DNA from: Blepharisma stoltei
Lineage: Eukaryota; Ciliophora; Heterotrichea; Heterotrichida; Blepharismidae
Length of the DNA: 64,000 nt
NCBI GenBank assembly: GCA_914767885.1
Contig: CAJZBQ010000002.1
Coordinates: 1 to 64,000 of the forward strand
Direction of reading: 5' to 3'
Position 1 is the stretch's first letter; each line of letters starts with the position of its first letter. The translations under genes were made by a program, and so were the position numbers. The notes beneath the pieces were generated by a model. The model had not been told where the DNA came from. It saw nothing but the letters and a program-made list of their open reading frames with translations, and made no database searches. Shown one piece after another: positions 44,530 to 53,793 of this stretch.

Positions 44530-46284
44530 ATGGCGACTATACTTGAAACAGCTACAAAATCCACGATTTATGCCATTGAAATATGTGAAAAGGCAAAACT
44601 TAACCAAAATATTGCATTTGATATCAAAAGAAGAATCCAATGCATTTATAGCCCACTCATAGATCTCCAGATCAACCCTTTATCTAGAAAGCAATTAGAA
44701 GCTATATCAAGGCTCAATACTACAATTTTGCATTTAGCTGAATACCTTAGCGAAATCACGACTAAAAAAATAATTTTTCGTCTATATAGTGCTTCTCGAG
44801 AGCCTAATGAGCTTACACACATTTTTCACTCGTTAACTGGAATTCTCCAGGACTGCGAAATTAGCCTAAGCTTCAATATAAGCCAAAACATCAGACAGAC
44901 AGAAATCCTAATTGAAAATATGCAAACAGAGCTTATTTCAATCCTCTCAAAAATTCAGACAATTGACGACTTTGAGAAAGAGGCAATTATCAGCGAAATT
45001 TCGACAGCAATTAAATGCAAGCCTGAAGACCTTAAAGCAATTGTCAGAGAATATATGGCTTATGTCGGGATTAGCAAAAAAGTGATTAATGAGAGAATTG
45101 ATAAATTAATTGGTGAAAATCATCATAGGGAATATTTTTTAAGAAGCTCTGTAGCTCATGAATTTTGAATGAGGGCATTTGGGGACGCAGTTAATGTCTC
45201 ATGGACTGATTTTTATAGTGCTTTTATCAGTGTTTTTCTTAATTCTCTAAATTTAGCACAGACTTATCAGAATGCTTTACTTGAATCTATTAGAGCATGG
45301 GTCGATCCTGATTTGTGTGGGATTGTGAATAAAAAAGCTTGCAATAATTTTTTTGAAAATATCTGAGATATTCCTAATAATCGTGCAAATTTTATAAGCT
45401 CAAACCAGACTGTTCATAATCCTGTGCAGTATGCAAGCTATTTGACGCTAAGAGTGTCTTCATTGCACGAAGCAAACGAAAGAATAAAAAAGGGTCAAAC
45501 ATTCAAAATTTCTCCTCAAGGCTACTTATATTCAAAAAACTTAAAATATGATGGTATCACCACAATTGGCAGAAAAATTACACAAAGCCCTGTAGATTTA
45601 TGCTTCCCAGACTCTGCAATCAGCGCTAGACATGCTCAAATCGCTTTTCACCCGAAAAAAGGGTATAGTCTAGTTGACCTTGGCTCGACTGGTGGTACTT
45701 ATATTGAAGTGTCAAAGCCATTGCTATTAAGTGTCGGATTAATGGTTCAATTAGCCTCAAGTGATATTTTTGTAGTAAAAGATCTGAGACTTGATTTTAT
45801 TCCTTCAGCACTTATCCCTGAAACTTTTTTTAAGCTGAGATCGCAGCATTCCAATATAATTATTGAAGAATCTGAGCAGGATATTACAAATCTCCAATTA
45901 GAAGAGTCGAAAAATATTGAGGAAGTGAAAAACGAAGAAATAAAAACAATGTCGATCATTGAAATAGAATTTGTGCTGAAAGGGCAGCATAAAGGCCAAG
46001 TTTTCAGGTTTACAAAAAATCAAGAAATTACATTAGGACGATTGCCGGAAAATACTATTCAGTTAAATGACCCTTATGTCAGCTCTATTCACTGTCGGAT
46101 AAGATTCGAAGAAAGAATTGGATGAGTTTTAGAAGATAATGGCTCAGCCAATAAAACCTGACTCTCTTTGTCGAATTATTTTCCGTTTCAAAATAAAGAG
46201 CCGAGTCCTCCTGTATTATTAGAAGACGGGATGCATATAAAAATAGGAAATATAGACTTTCAAGTTTCATTGTCAGAAAATTAA
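44530..46284 (+). CDS. Four-helix-bundle protein with two FHA domains
   Basis: 584 residues with TGA-Trp at three conserved-looking sites, no IES. Residues 1-150 are all-helical and laid out like the MLKL/HeLo N-terminal bundle (KKIIFRLYSASREPNELTHI). Residues about 205-280 (EFWMRAFGDAVNVSWTDFYS, then WVDPDLCGIVNKKACNNFF) resemble the EF-hand-like unit of Cbl. Two FHA domains follow: TTIGRKITQSP with SARHAQIAF and DLGSTGGTYI (about residue 340), and ITLGRLPENTIQL with VSSIHCRIRF (about 500). FHA domains bind phosphothreonine. The combination suggests a phospho-dependent signalling scaffold; the helical bundle homology is by eye. Confidence 0.75.
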
Positions 46285-46317
46285 ATTAAATCAATTTATT
46301 TTAAAATATTCTGATGG

Positions 46318-47978
46318 TTATGCTTTATATCTTATATGATTTCGATACAAATCTTTTATAGGTGGCATTTCTTTAAGCTTATTTCTCAGTTTAAAAACAT
46401 CAGCAAAGCAAGCTGAATATTCAGGACCTTGTGGGGAAATCTCAATTGGCTTTCTTTGTAGTGGGTTACCTGTTTTAAGCTTCCTTTCTCTTCTTTTTAT
46501 TAATTTTTGCATTTCTTGTTGTTGCTGCAAATTCTTTTTTTCATCACAGTGCTGTCTTAATATTTTAATAAAATTAGGTGGCCCCTCGCTATAGCTTTCT
46601 CCTTTATGTGGAGTCATATGCCGCACTTTAAAAGGGATTTGTTTGGTACTGCTATCGATTTGTTCTGAAACCAAAGGACTCAGCCTTACACAATTGAATT
46701 TTTTCATCTGACTTTCATCTAAAATTGATTTTTTCAAAGGTGGGTCACTTAAATGCAGTTCAACGCGCTCTACAAGGGCAATATCGGAAATATCTAATTT
46801 GGCCTTTACTTCAGGGACTTCTTCTTCTATTATAAATACAGGTTTGCTTGGCTGGAGTCTTGAAAACAACTCTTTACTCCCCTCCATAGCGAGCAAGCCC
46901 ATTGAAAAGACCTTATTTTTTTATGTAAAGCCCACTCTCTGTGAGAAGACAAAATTTATTTTTAAAAATAATAATATTTCGATATATAAATGATAATTAC
47001 TATAATGAAATCTCGAGCTTATTTTTATTAAAATATTTTTACAGCTTGGATTTTAAAACATGAAATTTCCAATTAATCCAATTTTTGTGAATTATTTTAA
47101 ATTTCAAAAAAATACTTAAATTTATATAGAAATTTCCCATAGATGGCGCTGTTTGCCCTTGATTTGCCCACTGGGGAACTTTTTTGGTTCGACCAGTCCC
47201 ATATGGTTTGGTCAAACCAAAAATTTTTCTCATGGGCAAATCAAGGCAAACAGCGCCATCTATGGGAAATTTCTATATTTCAACATAGCCACCTCCCAGA
47301 GAAAACTTTTTGGTTTATGAAGGGGGAGTTAGCGAACTCTTTTCCACCTTGATAGCTTTCCATTTGTTCCTCAATCATTTTTGGCAGGTTTCCTTTTTTA
47401 TCAAGCTTATGTGGCTTATTTCTTACAGAATAGCTCATAAAATAGTCACCCAAAATCTTTTTTGTTGTGACTTTCACGAAGGTATCAGTTACTACCATTC
47501 CTAAGAGCTGGCTATAAATAAGCTTATAGCAGTCTAAAATAAACCTAAAATCCATCAGTGGCCTTGTATATTTAAAGTTATCTCACAGTTCATGATGGAT
47601 AGCATGGCCGATTATAACTGGCAGCACATCCATGCATTCGTCAATTTTAAATTGGATGTTGTAAAGCATGAGCTTCAGATAAGTTTTGGAAAGCTGCTCT
47701 TTGACCTGATTTTGGAGCTCTTTTGTAGTGGAATTATGGTATTTTGTATAAAAAACGAGCCAGAATAGGTGATGGTAAAGATCGATTATGAGATCTAGTT
47801 TTAAGAATGATTTCAGTTGCTGCTTTAATAAGGGCTGCACCTTGAGGACACGAAGTGGAGGGAAATAATCACGCGGCTTGATTTCTAGAGGGTAAGGGCT
47901 TTCTAAGGTAGGCTGCACATCTTCAATTAGTAGCTGCTCTTCACTATCTGAAGAAGAGATGTCTGAGCCCGAACTCAT
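46318..47978 (-). CDS. FAM227-like (FWWh family) protein
   Basis: 401 residues on the minus strand after removing a 452-bp MITE. The N-terminus is acidic and Ser-rich (MSSGSDISSSDSEEQLL); LYHHLFWLVFYTKYHNSTTK near residue 70 fits the FWWh signature region of FAM227 proteins, followed by a helical domain (FRFILDCYKLIYSQLLGMVV). The rest is basic and disordered, with KLIKRRERKLKTGN near residue 345. FAM227 members are linked to cilia in many eukaryotes, but no molecular role is established. It converges on the FHA gene with 33 bp between stops. Confidence 0.6.
46877..47328. mobile_element. MITE IES in the FAM227-like gene with a nested palindrome, TTA duplication
   Basis: 452 bp, CTCCCCTCCATAGCGAGCAA to ATGAAGGGGGAG, TTA at 46874-46876 and 47329-47331. 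A 155-bp palindrome at 47124-47278 is inserted in it. Removal joins KEFAKELF in frame on the minus strand. Confidence 0.87.
47124..47278. repeat. 155-bp palindromic element nested in a MITE
   Basis: Arms ATATAGAAATTTCCCATAGA and its reverse complement are nearly perfect, with GGCGCTGTTTGCC next in each arm. The centre carries TGGTTCGACCAG and TGGTTTGGTCAAACCA. The outer motif TATAGAARTTTCC and GGCGCTG recur in the element at 63294. Confidence 0.85.
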
Positions 47979-47996
47979 ATTGTTTAAATTAACTTA

Positions 47997-48550
47997 CTCC
48001 CCCCCCCATCCTTGATCGAACGATTGACTCTAAAAATTCCTAAAAATTGGGGAAATTACCCCCATCCTTGATCGAACGATTTTCATATCATGCAAATTTT
48101 TATATATATAAAAAAAATTAGTTATCAAATGCTTTGGGAGATGTGCCTAATGAAGTTGTTTTCAGAGCTTTGAGACGACAGAAAGCTGCGAAATCAACCA
48201 TCCGAAGTGATTTAGACATCAGCCTAGGCTTAAAAACTCAATAATCTAATAAAATAGAGATTCTTTAAAATTTAAAAAAAAAAAATTAATTTAAATTAAA
48301 ATTTTATACAGTTTAGAAGGGTAACTAATAAATCAAAATATTAAAAATTGGTATTTTTATGAAATTAATTCAATTTTTTGCTGTCAAAATAATTATTAAA
48401 TACTCTTAACCCTCTTATTTAAAGTAAATATAAAAAATCTATATATATATTTTTTCATTTTATATATAAAATTTTTTCCCAAAAAAATTTTTTTTAACCC
48501 CCATCCTTGATCGAACGATGGCGAGTCGTTCGATCAAGGATGGGGGGGAG
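47997..48550. mobile_element. Intergenic MITE (ATCCTTGATCGAACGA type), TTA duplication
   Basis: 554 bp, CTCCCCCCCCCATCCTTGAT to GTTCGATCAAGGATGGGGGG with AG at the end; TTA at 47994-47996 and 48551-48553. A third TIR version on the same plan: an internal direct copy at the left and an inverted pair at the right. Non-coding, AT-rich middle. It begins 18 bp upstream of a start codon. Confidence 0.85.
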
Positions 48551-48615
48551 TTAAATGAATTTCGTTTAATTTTTTTGGTTTTATAATCCAAGAGGTAAAT
48601 ATCAATTCAAGCTTA

Positions 48616-48867
48616 TCCCCCCTTTGCTAGCGAGCAAAAACTATCAAAAATCCGAATTTTTTGAATATTAGTTATTAGCAGAAGCTATAACTTAATATAT
48701 AATTAGATTATCATAAATTCTGATGCAAGTTATATAATTTTAGATAGATTGTTTAAAGCATAAATTTTATAAATTAAATTAGAATATTTTTCATCCGATT
48801 TTTTTTTATATTAACAAATTTTTAATTAATACCCGCAAGTATTTTAGCTCACTAATCAAGGGTGAAG
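48616..48867. mobile_element. Decayed MITE (252 bp), TTA duplication
   Basis: TTA at 48613-48615 and 48868-48870 around a unit with CCCCTTTGCTAGCGAGCAAA at the left and GCTCACTAATCAAGGGTGAA at the right. The ends are mutated from the CTCC/GGAG form. The region 48871-49237 after it is AT-rich; a 22-codon frame at 48943 (MADTLDGEERVK) ends at a TAA and is not supported as a gene. Confidence 0.55.
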
Positions 48868-49237
48868 TTAGTAAAAGGATTTATTTATGCATTTTTTTAA
48901 TTTTAGATAAATTTTATTAAGCTTATCCCCCTGCGATAATAAATGGCTGATACACTTGATGGCGAAGAAAGGGTAAAAAATATAACTCTTACTCCCCCAA
49001 CCCCAAAAATTTAATAACGAGTGCTTGCTTTGTCTTATTGATGGGGCATAAAAATAAATTTTCTTCTCTTTTATTTTTAAGGTAATTAATAGACTGTTAT
49101 CATGATTAAAATAAATTTAAAACGAAAATGTGCTTTTACAAAACTTTAAATAAAAATTACGAAAATTGATAATATTATTTTTCTTGTTAAAATGAACATA
49201 GAAAAAATAAAAGCCTGTGAATTTTAATCGTTATTAA

Positions 49238-49906
49238 ATGGGGAAAGTTAGACTAAGACGAATAAGAGAAGAGCTCATTCCTCTATTCCATGGAGAAATT
49301 TTTAGATCAAAAGAAGTTCCAGAGCATATAAAAGAAGAAATCGCAGAAATTTATACTTTGTATGGAGGAGCTTCAATCTTAATGGAAATCTGCAACGTTA
49401 CTTATGATCAAATGAAAGCTTGAAAAAACAAACTGAAAAGAAATCCAAACTATTTCAAAGAAAAAATGCTTAAAAAATCAAATTGCACTAATTTTTCAGA
49501 AGCAGTCCTTGAAAAAGCAGGTCTAGAATATGAACTACCATTAAAAAGAGTTTTTTCAATGAATGAGACCAAAATAAGCAAAAAATATAAAAATATGCCA
49601 ATCAGCCTTAGTGATCTCAGAAAAGTTTTGCCTGAAAAAATCCAAGAAAAATGCGATGAAATAAAAAAAATGATAAAAAGGACAGATGATTGTAAAGGTT
49701 TCAAGAGGGATGTGAAAGCAGAAATCATAAAAGTTGTTTTACAATATGGAGAAGTGAAACCTATAGCTTTATATCTTGGAATCAAAGAAAAAACTATTCT
49801 TGGATGAAGGGAATTTATACCGAATGGGGTAAGTAAATATCAATATGAAGATGAATCCGGTCGGTTTTTAAATAAAACTTCGAATATTAATGATAATTTT
49901 CTGTAG
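49238..49906 (+). CDS. Small protein with two helix-turn-helix units
   Basis: 222 residues, with TGA-Trp at two places and TAG stop. Two similar units can be seen: IAEIYTLYGGASILMEICNV with TYDQMKAWKNKL (residues 35-67), and VKAEIIKVVLQYGEVKPIAL with YLGIKEKTILGWREFI (about 158-193). Each has the shape of a homeodomain-like or Brinker/transposase-type HTH ending in a conserved Trp. A DNA-binding role is inferred. It sits in a mobile-element-rich stretch, so an origin from a transposase DNA-binding domain is possible. Confidence 0.6.
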
Positions 49907-50014
49907 CTGCATTTATGCCACAGAGATAAAATAATAAAATGGAATTAAATATATCATATTGTATTTTTGCTGCATATTTTTGAATTAGTAACTCTTAGCT
50001 TCATGAACGAAAAG

Positions 50015-50378
50015 GAAAAAAAATGGTGGCGTTTACGGAATTGGACTCTAAGCTGACCTCCCTATGGACAAGGTAGGACTCATTTTATGATGCTGAAAAT
50101 AGGCCTCTGTCCCTTTTTGAAATATGCCTTCAGAATTGGAATGCCTTGCTGAATAGGGAAGTTTTGTTTCTCCCCCGTCCCTGACAGATGGGCTAGACAG
50201 GTTTTGCCTACCACATGGTCTTCTCTAATCGGGACCATCGGGGCATCTCACAGACGATGGCTCTGCCCAAGGGAGTTGATCCCATGGACCGGTTGTTCAG
50301 GTCAGAAATCCAAAAGGGCGACCTTTTAGAGCCAAGGTCAGCAATGGCTAGTGGCTAGATCCACTTATGGCCAGCATA
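50015..50378 (+). mobile_element. SINE-like family B copy
   Basis: Head AAAATGGTGGCGTTTACGGA, then ATGGGCTAGACAGGTTTTGC, CACATGGTCTTC, CGGGACCATCGGGGCATC, GGTCAGAAATCCAAAAGG and the end TGGCTAGATCCACTTATGGC. Same layout as the copies at 28486 and 32520. A target duplication was not found. It lies between genes, in the 1396-base gap 49907-51302 that also holds a MITE and a third SINE-like unit; the last 330 bases of that gap are plain AT-rich DNA. Confidence 0.72.
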
Positions 50379-50391
50379 ATCGTTTAACTAA

Positions 50392-50966
50392 CTCCATGAA
50401 CGAACAAAACCATTGGAAAAATGCCTATTTTTGGATAAAACCACCCTCTGTGAGCTTAAAAAGCATCACAATTAAAAATGGAGCGTATGAATTAGGGTCC
50501 TTGTCCCCTAAGGTCATCCTAGTGAGGGAAGTTCAGACTTTCTGAAGGATATTGGCGCTGGAACTGCTTCGGCAGTTCCTTGTGTGCTTGAATCAAGTTC
50601 AAGAAAGGGAAGAGAGACTCGTCTAGGTCATAGGCTACTGTAACGGTTCGACGGTTAGGCCAATTCCACCTACCGTTGTCAGAGCTGTTAGCCAGTGATG
50701 GAATTCAGGAAGGATGGGCTTGTTTCGTTGGTCCTAAGCTAAGTGGGGGTCAACAGAGAGTTATCGTAATCTTAAATCTTAAATCTTAAAAAGCATTTTT
50801 TTAATATAAAAATATTTTGATATAAAAGTGATAATTGATATGAAATCTATAGTTAATTGTCTTGAATTTTAAGCAGCTTGCATTTTAAAACTTAAATTTT
50901 ACAAATTCTATTAATTTTTGAAAAAAAATCACAATAAATCATTTTGCTCGCTTATGGGCATGGGAG
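50392..50966. mobile_element. Intergenic MITE interrupted by a SINE-like unit, TAA duplication
   Basis: CTCCATGAACGAACAAAACC at the left and GCTCGCTTATGGGCATGGGA with G at the right, TAA at 50389-50391 and 50967-50969. The block ACCATTGGAAAAATGCC matches other MITEs. Without the 330-bp insertion it would be 245 bp. Confidence 0.8.
50467..50796 (+). mobile_element. SINE-like family D copy with tRNA-type promoter boxes, 12-bp duplication
   Basis: CTTAAAAAGCAT at 50455-50466 and 50785-50796, the second preceded by a (TCTTAAA)n tail. GGTTCGACGG at 50645 is close to the Pol III B box GGTTCGANNCC and TAGGTCATAGG about 25 bases upstream to an A box. Target duplication, simple tail and Pol III boxes together fit a tRNA-derived SINE. 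It is inserted into a MITE. Confidence 0.75.
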
Positions 50967-51302
50967 TAAGTAAGAATTTTAAATTGAATTAGCTTTTTGA
51001 ACGATATAACAAAATTGGATAAAATTATTAATATTCTCAATATCAATAGTCAATTAAAAAAGCCCAAATGCTAAGCTAGCATTTTTCTATATTCCCATCA
51101 AATTAAATTTAATTAAAATAGATCTTTACCTTTCTCTTTGGATAAATATCCCACAAAAATATTAAATTTCCCTTATATGCGCATTCTCTCTAAAAATAGC
51201 CTAATTTTTTACAAGCCGGCCAATTTATTAAAATGGCCAATATAATAGTGATCTTAAAACTGTGCCATTCCTGTAATTTTACTCACCAGTTTATTAATAA
51301 AT

Positions 51303-53493
51303 ATGCTTGACTCCCTCGACCGTCGAAATACCGTCGCAATCGCCGAAGACGAACACTTTTTAAAATTCAAACGTCGAAACACCTTATCAAGTATCTTAAA
51401 AGACGCCGAATACGAAAAATCTTTAAATCAAGTCGATAGCAAAAATTTATTTAAACTAACAAGACTGATTCTTGCTTTAAAGCCCTATGAGCGTACCCCT
51501 GAAATGATAGAAAAGGTTCACCAGTGCACCCTAAATCTAAAATTTTTTCAAAAAATTCGAGAGGAGCATTCCGAAGATATTCACGTGGCATGCTGCAAAT
51601 ATCTTCAGCACGAGTTTCATCCTGCCCATTCTCTAGTGATCAGGCAAGGCGAAACGGGCACGAAGTTTTATATTATTTTAGAAGGAAAAGTTAGTGTAAT
51701 AAGGGAAAACGAAGATGGAAGCTCTTCTATTGTGGCGGAACTGAGCTCAGGTGACTCTTTCGGTGAAAGAGCCTTAATGCTTGGAGTTCCTCGGGCCTGC
51801 AGTATACGATGTATTACCAATTGCAGCCTAGGAGTGTTAGAGATCAGTGAATATAAAAAAATTTTGGAATCGCTGATGGAGGAAAAATATAATGCACTTA
51901 TTGAGATGCTCAGGGAGCTCCCTATGTTCAAAAATCGGTCTAGCCATTACTTACAAAGGCTGACTTATTATTTTAAGCCAAGAAAATGCCATAAAAAGCA
52001 ATGCATTTACAAAGAAGGCGACCCAGCAAACGAAGTATTTTTGATACAAAAAGGAGAATTTAATTTGTCAAAAAAATTAACTATCCCTATACAGTCACCG
52101 AGAGGGTTCCCTAAGAACTCAAATTTAAAGTCAAAATCAATTTCAAGGGATGCACCGATTGTAGTCCTTGGAAAGGGGTCTATGTTTGGGGAAGAAGAAA
52201 TTTTGTCAGGGATTGATCAAAGAACGACCTCTTGTATTTGTATGTCGAGAGAAGGGTGTGTATTAGTGATCAGCAAAGAAAGTTTTCAAAAAAATATTTT
52301 AAAGAGTGAAGAAGCTGTTGATTTTATGAAAAAAAGAACTGAAAATAAGCTCGCGTCACGACAGACTATAATAGAGCAAAATGTGCACTTACAGAAATTA
52401 AAATCTGGGATTATTCCGTTGAAAATTGAAGAAGAGCTTCCGACGCTTTCACCGCTTCCTCCTATAAAGCAGCTTCAAGGGGCACTAACACCAATTTTGA
52501 CCAAAACACAAACTTTAAAAGTCCCGGGTTCCTCAAGAGAGCCAGCTTCAGTTTCTCCATTTCCTGACCTCTCTCCATTTGATAGCCAATCTCCGACTTT
52601 AGCTCACTCCAAAACTCTTGACGCAAAAGCATTAACAAGCACTTTTCTCACCCCTAGAAAACCCCTCCACCTTGAAATTCCCCCTCCTTCCTCCATTTTT
52701 TCTCCCTCTGAAGTACCGCTTACACCTACTTTAAGCACAGAGCCAGCACATCACATAAGAGACTTTTCAAGTCCTCCCCCTTTAAAGCTTGAAGATTCTG
52801 ACTCTTCTCCAACTATTAAGCATTTATCAAGAAAATCAATTATGATTCCTTTAGGGACTATGGACTATTTAAATAGTCCTAACTCCCCCCCCCTCCGTGA
52901 GCGAACAAAACCATTAGAAAAATCGCCATTTTTTGACCAAAAACCCACCCTCCGTGAGTGAACAAAAATTTTTTTAATAGAAAAAAAATTTTTAATGGAA
53001 AAAAATTTTGATATATAAGTGATAATTAGTATAATGAAATCTAGAGCTAATTCTGTTTAATTTTAAACAAATTGCGTTTTAAAACATAAATTTTGCAAAT
53101 TAAATTAATATTTGCTTCCCAATTTTTGCAAATTAGGATTTTTTTAAATTTCGAAAAAAATATTTTTTATAAAATTTATATATAAATTTTTTTTAAAAAA
53201 AAAAAATTAACCCCCCTCCGTGAGCGAACAAAATTTTTTTGTTCGCTCACGGAGGGGGGGGGGGGAGTAAAAAGAAATTTGAAAAAAATTTAAAAATTAA
53301 AAAAATCGTGAATATTCATACGTATATGATGAAGTCGAACAGTCCAAGAAAAGAGTCGAATAAGCTTATAAGAACTGAGAGAAAGAGATTTACAGCTTCA
53401 CCGATTTTATTGGAATTAAAAAAAGAGCCTGAGTGTGAGCAGCCGAAGAGAATTGAGAGAAGAAAAACAGCAAGAAAAACTGCTGTGCTTTAA
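51303..53493 (+). CDS. Protein with two cyclic-nucleotide-binding domains
   Basis: 600 residues after removing a 385-bp MITE. The first cNMP fold spans about residues 95-200 (EFHPAHSLVIRQGETGTKFY, then FGERALMLGVPRACSI, which keeps the Glu and Arg of the phosphate-binding cassette). The second, about 205-345, has FGEEEILSGIDQRTTSC, where the PRAA Arg is replaced, so nucleotide binding is doubtful there. The C-terminal 250 residues are Pro/Ser-rich and end in basic RRKTARKTAVL. No kinase domain or inhibitor site is visible, so a PKA-regulatory-like or independent sensor role stays open. Confidence 0.87.
52883..53267. mobile_element. MITE IES in the cyclic-nucleotide gene, TAA duplication
   Basis: 385 bp, CTCCCCCCCCTCCGTGAGCG to CACGGAGGGGGGGGGGGGAG, TAA at 52880-52882 and 53268-53270. 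Opposite orientation to the siblings at 9325, 30332 and 55587: the tandem TIR pair is at the left. Removal joins DYLNSP to KKKFEKNLKI. Confidence 0.9.
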
Positions 53494-53793
53494 TAAAATA
53501 GTTAAAGTTTTGATTTTATTTATATAAAAATGATAATTTTTGCTTAATATATATTTATGTAGATATTTTCTTATCTTTTAGAGAAAAATTTCTGAGCAGT
53601 ACAATTATTTAATAATAGTGATTTGAGTTATAAAATATACAAAAGTCTATTGAGCTTAAATGTAGAATAAAGTTTGTTTTAAATAAATTTAAGACTTATA
53701 TTTTTAAAGCCTAAACCAATTCCAATATTTTAGAATCATCTTATAATAATGTCCATATCCTGCCATTTCTAAAAAAAATATTAATAAAATTGA

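Noticed and set aside
48943-49011. 22-codon frame starting MADTLDGEERVK
   Set aside because: Too short, ends at a TAA and has no supported continuation; it might be a first exon before an unrecognised IES.
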